NCBI GenBank assembly: GCA_030247855.1
Contig: JAPDRN010000148.1
Coordinates: 1-64,000, forward strand
Length of the DNA stretch: 64,000 bases
From: Knufia peltigerae
Taxonomy: Eukaryota; Ascomycota; Eurotiomycetes; Chaetothyriales; Trichomeriaceae
Direction of reading: 5' to 3'
The number at the start of each line of letters is the position of its first letter. The stretch's first letter is position 1. Positions 20,207-32,719 of the stretch are shown here, piece after piece. The notes under the pieces are model-generated. The model did no database searches and was not told the DNA's origin. It saw only the letters and a program-made list of their open reading frames with translations. Both the position numbers and the translations under genes were made by a program.

Positions 20207-23200
20207 ATGTTGGAAGGTCTCGTCGCCAACCTTCTCAACCGCTTCTTGGGCATGTATGTCAAGAATTTCGATCCCAAGCAACTCAATGTCGGTATCTGGT
20301 CCGGTGATGTCAAACTACGGAATCTCGAACTTCGCCGCGAAGCCCTCGATCAGCTGCATCTACCCATCAACGTGGTCGAAGGCCGATTGGGAGAATTGAC
20401 CATATCCATTCCGTGGTCCAATCTTCGCGGAAAGCCCGTCCGAGTCAACATTGAGGATGTCTTCTTACTGTCCGCCCCAAAATCAGAGGACGACTACGAC
20501 GCAGAAGAGGAAGAAAAACGTGCCGTCGCCGTCAAGCTAGAGAAACTTGAGAGCGCCGAGCTGCTCAAGGATCGCAATACCGAGGCCATGAGTCCGGAAG
20601 AGCAGCAGAAGAACCAGAGCTTTACCCAGAGTTTAGTGACGGCCATTGTCGACAATCTGCAGGTCAGTATCAAGAACATTCATCTTCGTTATGAGGATTC
20701 CATAGCCACGCCGGGCCATCCATTCGCGGTGGGTATGACCCTCAAGGAGATGAGCGCTGTGAGCACCGATGCGGAATGGCGACCGACTTTTATCCAATCC
20801 ACCTCAGACACCACACATAAGCTGGCCGTGCTGAATTCTTTGGCCGTCTACTGGAACAGCGACGCAGACCTGTTCGGAACCGGCAAGGGAGGCGATGTGG
20901 GAGCCGAGGCACAGGAAATTGATAAGGACGACCTGTTACGTCGCTTCAGGGAAGGCATCGAGGACACGGGTAATTCCCAATACCTGTTGAAGCCAGTCAG
21001 CGGTCGCGCAGGCATCGAGATGGACAAGACAGGTCGGACCGACCGCCCGAAAATCAAAGCACGTCTCTTGTTTCAAGAATTGGGTTTCATTCTGGACGAG
21101 GACCAATACCGAGACGCGTTGATGCTGGTCGATCTGATGCATTATTTTATTCGTCACCATCAGTACAAGAGAGTGCAGCCGGAAAAGAGCCCGAAAGAAG
21201 ATCCACGAGCGTGGCTGAAATTCGCCGGTTCGGCCGTTCTAGACAAGATCCACGATCGCAATCGAAAGTGGACCTGGGACTACTTCAGGGAACGTCGAGA
21301 CATGCGTCTTCGGTACATTGACCTTTTCAAGAAGAAGAAAAAGGACCAGAAGTTGACGGAGCAAGAAACCACGGATCTCGACCATCTCGAGTACGAATTG
21401 AGCTACGAAGATCTACGATTCTGGAGGTCTTTGGCACGATCCCAGCTGCGCAAGGAGAATGTCGGGGTCAAAAAGCCTCCGCCCAAGCAAACCTGGGGCC
21501 AATGGATCTGGGGCGCCAAACCAGCAGAAACAGATGAAGACGAGGATGCTGGCATGACAGACGAACAGCGTAAGGAGCTCTACAACGCCATTGACTGGGA
21601 CGAAAAGAAGGCCATTGCAGAAAGTGTCGATCTGCCTCGAGAGACCGTCAAACTCCAGTTGGAGTCGAGTTTGAGAACGGGCAGTTTCACTCTCAAGCGC
21701 GATCCTCATGGTCGAGGAAATGAAGTTCTCAAACTGGTCTTCGACAATTTCCGAGCCAAGGCGCTGCAACGACCAGACTCCATGCTAGCCGATTTGACCC
21801 TCGGCGGGTTCCGCGTCTACGACGGTACTACGGAAGGAAGTTTGTTCCCCCAGATCGTCAAGGTCAAGGGAGTCGAGGAACAGCCCAAGGACGAAGAAAG
21901 AGCCGAAGATGACGACAGTTTCGAAGACAATGACCAGACCGACGAACAGACATCAGATGCCGAGAACGTCGAAGATGGCCTGTTCCACCTGGTCTTGGAG
22001 AATCACCCACTTGATGAAAGCGCCGACACCAAGATCATGTTAAAGTTGAAAAGCCTCGAGTTCATCCACAACCCCAAATTTGTCGTGGAAATCGCAAAAT
22101 TCTTCAAACCCCCCGAGCGTCACATGGAGTCGATTGGTGCCCTGCTGGAAACGGCTGGCGCGACAGTCGAGGAGATTCGACAGCAGACGAGAGCAGGTCT
22201 CGAATTTGCCTTGGAAGAGCACAAGACCATCAATGCAAATCTCGACATTCAGGCGCCCATATTTATCATCCCGGAAAGTATCACAGAAGAAAGTACACTT
22301 TGCATGATCCTGGACGCAGGTCACGTGAGCTTGAACAGCGAGCTCGTCGACAAGGACACGATGAACGAGATTCGCTCAAAACAGAAACAAAAATACACCG
22401 AGCGAGACTTCAAACAGCTCGAAGGCTTGATGTATGACAAATTCCATCTGAAGCTCGAATCTACGCAGGTTCTCATAGGGCCTGGCATTGAGGCTACAAG
22501 GGCACAACTTGAAGCCTCGGACGATTCGAAACAAATGCACATCATCGATCGTATCAACGTGGGTTTCCTACTTGAGAACTCCATCGTTCCCAAGGCGCCG
22601 GATATCACGAAGATACGGATATCCGGGACCCTACCTGTTCTGCATGCCTCGATATCAGACAAGAAATACAAAAACTTGATGAGATTGCTGGATGTTGCGG
22701 TACCCAGATTCAATTCTGGACCCGATACCAATGGAAATGACAAAACGAACGAAGTCAACAACCAACAGGACAACCTCCGGTCTAAAAGAAAGTCTGTTCA
22801 ACTGTTGGAGGCCAAAGACATGCCGATCATTGACCCAGACTCCGATTCTGAAGATACGTCTCCAGAGAGTCGAGAAGTTGCCCAAGCTGAAACCCCGGAT
22901 ACGCCTGCAAACATACACCAGCGTAACTTCGAGATAAATTTCACCGTCGAAAAGCTGCAAGCATCACTGTACAAAGCTGACCCCGAGGGCAAAAAGCCAG
23001 ATCAACTCTTGGTCGAGCTTGTGGCGGAACATTTCTTTTTCGATTTTTACCTTCGTTCGTACGACATGGTTGCCGAAGTACTCCTGCGCGCCGTAACAGT
23101 GGAAGATCATATTGAGGAGATTCCGTTGCCCGAATTCAAGCAGATAATATCTTCAAAGGGCTTCGAGGCGGAAGAGGGGAAAGACTTGCTCAATGTGAAG

Positions 23201-26200
23201 TTTGTCAAAGTCAACCCAGAATCGCCAGAATTCCAATCCACATACGAAGGGATAGCGACGAATCTCGACGTGTCAGTGTCCACCATCAATGTCATCGTGA
23301 CCCGAAAGACATTGTTGACGCTTTTGGACTTTGTCCTGACAACGTTTGCCGGTTCTCCGAATCAGAATCAGGCACAGATTGATCAAAGCGACGACAAGAT
23401 CCAAGTCCGAAATGCGCCAGAGACACCGCCTGCCAAGCAGCAGCAAGACAAGATCAGGATCAAGGCTGCATTGACCAGTATCGCTCTCATCTTGAACAAC
23501 GATGGTGTACGTCTAGCGACACTGTCATTGAATTCTGGTGATGTCGGCATCTTCCTCGATGCTGGAACGATGCAAGTCAAGGCAAGATTAGGCAGCCTCT
23601 CTTTGGTCGACGATGTGAATCAAGGTGCACCTGAAGACTCGCCTCTACGTAGACTGATTGCGATTGAGGGGGACGATCTGGCTGATTTCAAGTATCAGAC
23701 TTTCGACTCAGCGCGGCCCGACTATCCAGGCTATGATTCTGGCATCTTCTTGCGGTCTGGCTCTATCAAGGTCAACTTCTTGGAGGAGCCATTTCGGAAA
23801 ATCATGGAATTCGGGGTCAAGTTTGGAAAGATGCAAGCCATCTTCAATGCTGCGCGGCAAGCTGCTGCAGAACAAGCAACACAAGTTCAGGAGAGTGCCC
23901 AGAAGATGCATTTCGATATTGTCATCAAGACTCCCATCGTGGTGTTCCCGAGAGCAATGGTTGATGACCGGCCTCGTGACCTGCTCACTGCCTATCTAGG
24001 TGAGATCTACGCCAACAACAAGTTTGTGGGAGTACACGGGCAGAAGCACGGTCCCTTGGTGAACAAACTGTCGGCTGGCATCAGACATATTCGCCTGACG
24101 ACCGAGTTTCACTATGGAGATGGCCAGTCACAAGAACTTGAAATGATTGACCAGGTTGACTTGGATTTCAAGATTAGATATCTGGAACACCAAGCAGAAT
24201 TAGAGAGGCCTGATCTTGAGATCGATGGATCCATGTCTCCTATCAACCTGCGAGCATCCCAGGCTCAATTCAAGTTCTTGTTAGAGCTCTCCAAGACAAT
24301 TCCCGCAGCATTTGCTACCGAGAACGAGTCGGAAGAGGACATCGCTGAAGAATTGCCGGCCGCAACAGCTGACACAGCAAAAGCAATCCGGAACGAGGAA
24401 ACACCCAAAGAAGAAGGCGCTGTCAGCACGTACCAAGGTCCTGAGCTTGGCTCGAGTGATGAGACTTGGACCAAGTTGAATTTCGTGTTCAAGGCACCCA
24501 CAATAAGTCTTGAACTCTTCTTGGCCGAGGAAGACCAACCGACCGACAACTTTGACGCTGCTAGCATTTCCAAATTCTCTCTCAATGAGACAAACGTCAA
24601 GCTGCGCATGATCAGCGATGGTGCCATGGAAGCCGAGCTCTTGGTTCACTCCTTCACCATCCGTGACAGTCGGAAGCAGGAAACTAACAAGTTCCGCAAG
24701 ATAATGTCGTTGATCAACAATGACGTTCAGCAACAATTCATGGCCAGTGTCTCAATAACGGGTGGGAAAGAACGACATATGATTGTCATGTTAACCATCG
24801 ACAGCCCTCGCATCATCGTTGCTCTCGACTACGTGTTTGCCCTCCAAGCATTCGCTAACGCAGCATTCCAATCTGACGAGCCACCTCCGATTGCGGCCCT
24901 GGACGAGTCAACTGACGATGGCAGCCCGAAGAGTCCCTCTGAAGAGTATGATGATGCACTTACCCTAGAACAAGAAGATACCGCCAGCGAGTCGTCTTCG
25001 ATGACCATGTCTTTCCGAGTCAATATCGTTGATGCTCAGATCATCCTCATTGCAAATCCGACGATTTCGAATACCGAAGCAATCGTGCTCGGTACCAAGG
25101 AGGTTCTCGTTGGGAAGCAAAACGCAACAACTTTACAAGTGTCCAAGGTCGGTATGTTCTTGTGTCGGATGGATAAGTTTGAAACAAGCCGTCTGAGAAT
25201 CCTGGACGACTTCAGCATCTTCGTGTCCATGGACAATCGAAGCCAAGGCGCAGATTCTTCTCTCACCTCGGTGAGCATAGAGGTAGAACCTCTTGTTCTA
25301 CGCCTGTCACTGCGCGATATCTTGCTTGCCATGCAGATTGTCCAAAAGGCGTCTTCGACCTTGGCGCAGCCTAAGATGCAGCAATCTTCGGAACCCAGAA
25401 AGATCAAAGAGGTTAAAAGATCGTCTACGGCACCCTCGACCAAACGTAGGTCCGTGGCAGGACAAACCATCAGCACGTCCAAGATATCACCGAGATCAAA
25501 GTCAATCTCGAAATCCACTGCAGACCAGCCTCCCAAACATGATGTGGTCATGAGCAGAGAAGAACTGATCGCGACTGTGGATGGCATCAGAGTCATCCTG
25601 ATCGGAGACCTGCATGAACTACCACTCTTGGACTGGAGCGTCAAGAAATTCCAGGTGGATGTTCGCGACTGGTCTGGTGCAATGGCAGCAGATACCAAGA
25701 TTGACACTTTCATCAATGTCTACAATTTCTCCAAATCTGCCTGGGAACCTCTCATCGAACCATGGAAGTTAGGCTTCCATATGTCCAAAGAGCTCCATCC
25801 TGAAGTACTGTCTATGGAGCTGTACTCTCACAAGAATATGGAGCTCACAGTGACCTCGGCCACCATAGCTCTTGCGTCGAAGTCGTTCAATTTCTTGTCA
25901 ACGGATGAGGACATTCTGTCCAAACCAAGAGTGGCAGATGCACCATACAGGATACGAAACTACACAGGATTTGATCTCAGGGTATGGGCCGATGAGAAGA
26001 GCGACAATGCGGCAGCAGCGAAACTAACCGATGGAGAAGAGTACGCCTGGCGTTTCGAGGACGCCACATCCATGCGTGAAACTTTGACTCCAGAAGGGAA
26101 CGCAGGCTTGGTGGGGGTCAAGCTGGAGGGAAGCGGTTTTGATGCTGTCAACCGCATTCCTGTGATCCGTGAAGGCGAAACATTGTACAACTTGAAACCA

Positions 26201-29200
26201 CGAAAAGACAGCGTGCAGCATCGCATGTTGGTCGAGGTGAAGCTTGGCTCCGACAATGTGAAATACATCACCTTCCGGTCACCCCTCCTGGTCGAAAACA
26301 AAACTCAGATACCCATTGAAATTGGTGTCTTCAGCCCAGAATTGGGTGACCTTCTCAAGATTGAGAAGATACCTCCTGGAGACGCAAAGCCGGCCCCAGT
26401 CGGAGCAGCTTTTGTGCACTCTCTTCTGATCAGACCGGATGGAGGCTTTGGCTACGGATGGTCGAATGAGCGGCTGTTCTGGAAGGACCTACTCAAGCAG
26501 TCAACGCGCACACTCACTTGTGCCGCAGAAGGCAGGGATGAGTCTCCGCCGTTCTTCTTCCAGATGCATGCATCGTATAACAGGAAAGACCCCATGACTA
26601 GAATATACCCTTATATGAGGATTCAGATCTCGGCACCGGTCGAGGTTCAGAACCTCCTTCCGTACGATTTCAAGTATCGAATCTACGACAAGAACACGAA
26701 GAAAGACTGGACGAACTTCCTCCGCAAAGGAGGCATCAGTCCAGTGCACGTGGTTGAGTTGTCTCACCTCCTCCTGCTTAGTGTCGAGCTCGAGGATACT
26801 CCTTTCAGGCAGAGCGACTTTGCCATCATCAACAGTAACACTCAAGAGGAGTTCCGAAGGGAGAAGTCGGTGCAGTTGAAGGACGAACAAGGTGCACAAC
26901 TGAAGCTCAAGCTCCACTATACGAACATGAGAGACAGTGGAGGTGCATTTAGAGTATCGATCTACAGTCCATATGTTCTCCTCAACAAGACAGGGCTCGA
27001 TATGAGCGTCCAGAGCAAGGCGTTCTTCGGATCTGCGAAGGCCGCAGCGTCGCAAGGTGCTCGTACAAGCTCTGGCCATGGAAAGGCCCTGCCCATGTTG
27101 TATTCCTATGCCACTGATGATCGAAAAAATCGTTCTTTGTTAAAGATCGGCGACTCCGCCTGGAGCAAGCCGCAGAGCTTTGACGCCATCGGCAGTGCCT
27201 ATGAGGTCGTTCTCCCTTCCACCTCGGCCAAGTCTGAACTCCATGTCGGAGTTTCAGTCACGGAGGGAGAAGGCAAATACAGTCTGAGCAAAGTCGTCAC
27301 CATCGCGCCTCGGTTCATGTTGAAGAACAAGATAGGGGAAGACATCGAGCTTCGCGAGCCAGGATCTTCGGACGTCATCAAGATGACGAACAATGACCTC
27401 GTACCGATCTACTTCATGCGACAATGCCCAGAAAAGCAGTTCTGCATATGCTTTCCTGGAGTCAACAATCAGTGGTCATCTCCTTTCAATCTGGCCAACG
27501 TCGGCATGACTCACGTCAAACTTGCGAAGCATGGCCAGAGGCAGAAACTTGTCCGCGTGGAGATCATTCTGGAAGATGCAACCTTGTTCTTGCACTTCAG
27601 TATTGAAACGAAGCACTGGCCGTTCTCGATGCGCAACGAAAGCGACACTGAATTCTTGTTCTTCCAGGCCAATCCAAACATCGCCGAGGACGAAGAAGAA
27701 GACAAAGGTAGCGGCTGGAAACCAATCCGATACAAATTGCCCCCACGAAGTATCATGCCTTATGCCTGGGATTATCCGGCTTCGAAGAACAAAGAGCTTG
27801 TCCTGACCGCAAGAGGCAGAGAGAGATACGTCAAGTTGATGGAAATTGGCAACCTGATCCCGATCAAGCTACCTTCCGATGGCCGCGGCGGCCCTTCGAA
27901 AGTGATTGATGTCAATATCGTCGCTGATGGGCCTACACAAACGCTGGTGCTCTCGAACTACAAGCCATCAAAGTCACTCTACCGACAAAAGACGGGCGCG
28001 ACCAATGCCTCACAGACCAGCTTGAATCAAGGATTCGAGGTCAAGCAGATCGAGTCCGCACTGAACTTCAAAGCCGAGCTCAGACTCGCCGGTATTGGTG
28101 TCTCTCTCGTGAACACCAACCTGAAAGAGCTGATGTATATCACCTGGCGTGAAATCGAGTTCAAGTATGGAGAGTCCAAACTTTACCAAACCTTGAACGC
28201 CACGGTCAAATGGATCCAAATCGACAATCAGCTCTACGGCGGTATCTTCCCCATCCTGCTATATCCCAGTGTGGTTCCGAAGACTGGCAAGGAAATGGAG
28301 ACCCATCCGATCTTCCACGCGATGGTCACTCGCGTCAAGGATGACTCTTACGGTGTTTTGTACATCAAGTACGCCACGCTACTGTTGCAGCAGATCACTG
28401 TCGAGGTGGATGAGGACTTTATCTTTGCAATGCTCGATTTCCTAAAAGTGCCAGGTGCATCTTGGGCGGAGGAAAAGGAAGGTAAACTATGTGATGAGGA
28501 CTTGGACATCCCAGAACCGACACGAGAACACCAAGGACAAGACGTCTACTTTGAGCTCCTGCACTTGCAGCCGATACAACTGGACCTTTCGTTTGTGAGA
28601 ACTGAACACATCAACGCTGAGGACAACTTTGTCAACAGCCCGTTGATGTTCTTTGTCAATGTCATGACCATGTCGATTGGCAATGTCAACGATGCGCCGA
28701 TCAAGCTAAATGCGCTGCTCCTGGAGAACGCAAGAGTCTCCGTCCCAGCGCTCGTCGCCAACATTCAGAATCACTACACTCAGGAAGTGCTTCGTCAGGT
28801 TCACATCATCCTTGGATCGGCCGACTTCCTCGGTAACCCCGTCGGTCTGTTCAACAGCGTCAGTTCAGGAGTGGCGGACATCTTCTACGAGCCCTACCAG
28901 GGACTGGTGATGACCGACCGACCTCAAGAGCTGGGTCTCGGCATCGCCAAGGGCGCCAGTAGTTTTGTCAAAAAGTCCGTCTTCGGGTTCAGTGACAGCA
29001 TGGCCAAATTCACCGGGTCGGTTTCGAAAGGTCTCGCAGCCGCGACCATGGACAAGGAGTTCCAGGACCAACGACGGATGTCAAAGAACCGTAACCGACC
29101 GAAACATGCACTGTACGGGGTTACCTCTGGCGGTAACGCTTTTGCTGCAAGCATGGCGAGTGGTATCGGCGGGTTGGCACGACATCCGCTCGAAGGGGCG

Positions 29201-29820
29201 GAGAAGGAAGGTGCCCTTGGCTTCGTCAAAGGGGTTGGAAAGGGATTTCTCGGCCTGGCAACCAAGCCGGCGATTGGAGCATTCGACCTTGCATCCAACG
29301 TCGCCGAGGGTGTCCGAAACACCACGACCGTATTCGATGCTGAAGGATTGGACCGTGTGCGGCTGACTCGCTTCATTGGGATGGATGGTATCGTCAGGCC
29401 ATACTCACAACGCGAGGCACTCGGCCAGTTCTGGCTCAAGACAGCGGACGACGGCAAGTTCTTCAACGAGGATTACATTGCTCATCTGGAACTCGAGGGG
29501 CGCGACATGATGGTGGTTATGACGTATGATCGAATTCTCATGATCAGGACCAAGAAGCTGCGTATGGAATGGGACGTCAAATTGACCGACATCCAGACCA
29601 TCAGCAAAGAGAGGACAGGGATGAGCATTGGACTCAAAGGGGGTGCCAATGGTCCATTCATTCCCGTCACTGATGAAGGAAGCCGGAATTGGTTGTACAA
29701 GCAGATTGCAATTGGTGAGTCTGGGTCCCTTGTTCTGTCCTTTTGCCTTCCCCTAATGACTAACATTTGTTTTGCTTAGCTGTCAATGCGTTCAATGACA
29801 AATATAACGCAAAAGGATGA
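20207..29820 (+). CDS. VPS13: VPS13, bridge-like lipid transfer protein
   Basis: Predicted 3182-residue VPS13, a rod-like protein with a hydrophobic groove that moves phospholipids in bulk between membranes at contact sites and acts in vacuolar sorting, sporulation and mitochondrial maintenance. It opens MLEGLVANLLNRFLGMYVKN, the diagnostic chorein N-terminus, then IWSGDVKLRNLELRREAL. The long middle is repeated beta-groove sequence. The adaptor-binding (SHR-BD/VAB) region lies at about residues 1910-2480, with APYRIRNYTGFDLRVWADE and VENKTQIPIEIGVF. The ATG2-like C-terminal region begins near 2960 (ALYGVTSGGNAFAASMASG), followed by a PH-like end. Exon 1 is 20207-29714. A 65-nt intron (donor GTGAGT, branch CTAAC, acceptor TTAG) leads to a 41-nt last exon ending NDKYNAKG. 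Length matches fungal VPS13. Confidence 0.97.
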
Positions 29821-30559
29821 TCCAGATCGATTAATCGATATGATGGTGAGGGCGGTTGGCGCATCGACCGTGTAACGGCAACAACACATGTAACGGGGTT
29901 TTTGGGACTGGAGATGGTTCAATTTTCGAAGGCGTCGAGCACAATCGCAGTATGCTACGCGAGGCGAGTGAGATTTTCACTCAGGTGCATTTCACTCGGG
30001 TGCATTTCACTCAGGTGCATTTCACTCGGGTGCATTTCACTCAGGTGCACCGAATGATACGATAATTAATGTACGAGTTCTTGCGCGCTTGTTGGGTATT
30101 AACGCAGATGACCGGGGCGGGGGCAAACGTGCAGGATGGGCTTGATGGGCAAGGCAGCAACTTTCAAAGGTTATTGAGTCCTCTTTTAGAAGGAATGAGG
30201 CGTCGGCGACGAGGCCAAGTCAATGCAGGCTATGGATGTTCGCATGAAGCAAGCAGCTCACTCTTACCTTTTCGAGGCTTTTCTAAGGAAAAAGACAAAG
30301 CTGGTACAAAGACCAAGTTTCCAACCCATAATTAAATACAAACAATTGGATGGACTTTTTGTCGCATGTAAAGCAGGGATATCGAAAGAAGCTTCGTTGA
30401 CCGGCCCCAGAAACAATTGGTCCATTTGTTGACATTTCATTGACAGGTTAACACTGTACTACCGATGTACCTATCATTGTGCTGTAACGTAGGAACATTC
30501 ATGCCTGGGTTTTACTCCGTACTATGGCTCGCAAAGCCTTGATTACGAATACCTCCCAG
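29821..30559. other. Intergenic, between convergent VPS13 and reductase genes
   Basis: 3' flanks of both neighbours. Contains a 15-bp tandem repeat at 29975-30049 and a TACTCCGTA motif at 30513-30521. No gene is supported. Confidence 0.6.
29975..30049. repeat. 15-bp tandem repeat, five units alternating A/G
   Basis: Five adjacent copies of TTTCACTCRGGTGCA start at 29975, 29990, 30005, 30020 and 30035. The only variable base is R, which alternates A, G, A, G, A, so the array can also be read as a 30-bp unit. It lies about 155 bp after the VPS13 stop codon and may be transcribed in its 3' UTR. Confidence 0.95.
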
Positions 30560-32719
30560 TCATCCCCAGACATCTTCCTGCCACTTCCTGCTCCTCTTTT
30601 GCTCACCTCTCCACTTTTTGAGCCCTTCTTCGTCACAATTCTTTGCGCGTTTGATGCCGTCTCCAATCCTATTACCTACTTCTCTCGCCATGGCAGCAGA
30701 TCCGCAAATATACAAGGCGGCGCCTTCTTCGAGAAGCAGCTTGACCAACTCGTCGCACCGCTCTTCCACTCGGTCTTGCACATATGTTTTCGGTTGGCCT
30801 TCCACGCGTGAAAAAGCATGGACAATCTCTAACCTCACGTGCGGTGAAGACTGTAACTGGCTCAATTCATCCTTGTACAATAGGTCTTGATCGGGATGGC
30901 GGCAGCCAAAGAACAAGATCGTCCGACCAACGGGCCTAGTCGAGCCGTACAAGGTCGCCAGGTGGGAGTACTCGTACAAGAAGGCGCGGAATGGCGCAAT
31001 ACCCGAGCCTGCACAGATGAGGATCAAGGGCGTCGTGGGTGAGGCCGGGAGTTTGAACGTCGAGCGGCAGATCGAGGCGTGACAGAGGGGTTTGGCACCA
31101 TCGCGATCTGCCGACAAAGGTGGTGACTGATCGACGACGTGTGGGTGAATGGGCGTTGATGGCGCCACGAAGGAAGACAGGTACGTGCGCGCCACGCCAG
31201 CAATCGCGATCTTACCATCACCCGGGAGGATGTGAGGGTTGTTTGCGACGGTAAGTGTGGCGCGACGTGGGGAGATGACGGATGAGCTGGAAATGGAATA
31301 GTATCGAGCCTTTAATGGGCGTAAGCTCTCGACGACCAAGGCAAGGGGTAGACCGGTCCAGGACACGGACGGGTCCACCTCGTGGACGTGCCTGAGGAGG
31401 CGGGAGAGGGTAATGTGGTTTTTGCCGAGGAATTCGATATAGCTGGCCTTGTCGGACCCAAGGTTTGCAAGGTATTCTTTCGCCGTCCGTGTCGAGGCAA
31501 AGTGTGCCAGAGTGAGAACCGTTTCTCGCGAGACCGGAGCGCAAATTTCGAGGTGGTGCCGAAACAATGCTAAGAGATTGGTAGGGGAAGGAAGCGTTGT
31601 CTTCTCGACAAGGGGATCGACAGGGTGAATTACGATCGGAGCCTCCTCTTGTCCGATCAAGCCAAGGACCTCGATGAGGGCATTTACCTCCGTTGTAGGA
31701 TTTGTCGGGCGCACAGCCACATAATCTCCCGTCTTGTATTTGATCTTGGGGTGACCGGAGAGGTCGAGCTCGAGGTGGACACAGCTTCGGGCGGGCAAAG
31801 ATGCCGTTGTGAGCTCTCGAGTTGAGCTGACAGGCAGTGGCACCACGCGCGAGGACGAGCGAGAGAAGGGATCTGAAGGGGCCTGGAAAAAGGGAGGCTC
31901 GCCTTGCCAGACACGATCGAGACAGATGGACTTGTCCATAACCACACTTATCGTCGGTGTATACACCGACTCGGTCTCGACCAGGCCAAGTTGCGTGCGG
32001 AGCTCGCGGATCAGCGTTGTCTTCCAATCCGCAAAGTCTTCGTGAGTCGTGCCTTTGGCATCGTCGGCTTTTCCGATGGGCAGAAACATGGTCGCACCAC
32101 GGTCCTGCAGCGAGGAGACAACTTGATCAACGACCGCGTTATAGTACTTGTAATTACTGTTCCCGCATCCAAACGCAGTGAACCTCAGGTTGGTCAGACT
32201 AGGAAGTCCAGATTCAGACCTGAGCAGTCTGAGGAAGCCGGTCGAATTGTCAGACGGGTCCCCCTCTCCAAACGTCGACATGATAAATATCGCGTACTGA
32301 GACGGCGAGAGTTGGGCGAGGGTGTCGTGGTCGTAATCTGACACATCGGCCACGAGAACGCCCAGGTTGAGTCGATGGCTGCAGTCCCTTGCCAGCTGAT
32401 GCGCGAAGCCTTCAGCAGTACCCGACTGTGATCCCCAAAATATCACCACCTGTTTCGACGTCTCGGCCAATTTCGTGGCAATGTTGCGGGGCGCCTTGGA
32501 CACACCACCACCATTCGACGTTGCCTCACCCGCCTGCGGCCGCTCGAAGAGCTTGTAGCGGTAGGGGTCTGGTAGGTCCCAGAACGTGCCACGGCTGATA
32601 CACGCCAACCCGCCGGCCAGGAGAATGACGAGAAGCAAGAGGTCATCGTATGCCGCAGTGACCAGAAATTCACGGACCGATGGCGGTTTGGATGAGAATG
32701 ATGCCACTGACAGACCCAT
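30560..32719 (-). CDS. NADPH-cytochrome P450 reductase-like diflavin enzyme
   Basis: Single-exon gene for 719 residues. The protein would pass electrons from NADPH through FAD and FMN to P450 enzymes at the ER membrane. A hydrophobic anchor spans about residues 24-42. The flavodoxin-like FMN domain has GSQSGTAEGFA (96-106), MSTFGEGDPSDNSTGF and FGCGNSNYKYYN. The FAD domain has ARYYSISSSS and GVARTYLSSF. The NADPH domain has ICAGSGIAPFRAFLYE, FFGCRHPDQDLLYKDE and YICGSAAMAREVG. The C-terminus RSRKWQEDVWG carries the near-terminal tryptophan that stacks on FAD. Several positions differ from the usual housekeeping form (CAGSG for GPGTG, ICGSA for VCGDA). With a P450 3.8 kb away, this suggests a second, cluster-dedicated reductase, not the general one; that is inference. 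Confidence 0.9.
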   Translation of the reverse strand: MGLSVASFSSKPPSVREFLVTAAYDDLLLLVILLAGGLACISRGTFWDLPDPYRYKLFERPQAGEATSNGGGVSKAPRNIATKLAETSKQVVIFWGSQSGTAEGFAHQLARDCSHRLNLGVLVADVSDYDHDTLAQLSPSQYAIFIMSTFGEGDPSDNSTGFLRLLRSESGLPSLTNLRFTAFGCGNSNYKYYNAVVDQVVSSLQDRGATMFLPIGKADDAKGTTHEDFADWKTTLIRELRTQLGLVETESVYTPTISVVMDKSICLDRVWQGEPPFFQAPSDPFSRSSSRVVPLPVSSTRELTTASLPARSCVHLELDLSGHPKIKYKTGDYVAVRPTNPTTEVNALIEVLGLIGQEEAPIVIHPVDPLVEKTTLPSPTNLLALFRHHLEICAPVSRETVLTLAHFASTRTAKEYLANLGSDKASYIEFLGKNHITLSRLLRHVHEVDPSVSWTGLPLALVVESLRPLKARYYSISSSSVISPRRATLTVANNPHILPGDGKIAIAGVARTYLSSFVAPSTPIHPHVVDQSPPLSADRDGAKPLCHASICRSTFKLPASPTTPLILICAGSGIAPFRAFLYEYSHLATLYGSTRPVGRTILFFGCRHPDQDLLYKDELSQLQSSPHVRLEIVHAFSRVEGQPKTYVQDRVEERCDELVKLLLEEGAALYICGSAAMAREVGNRIGDGIKRAKNCDEEGLKKWRGEQKRSRKWQEDVWG

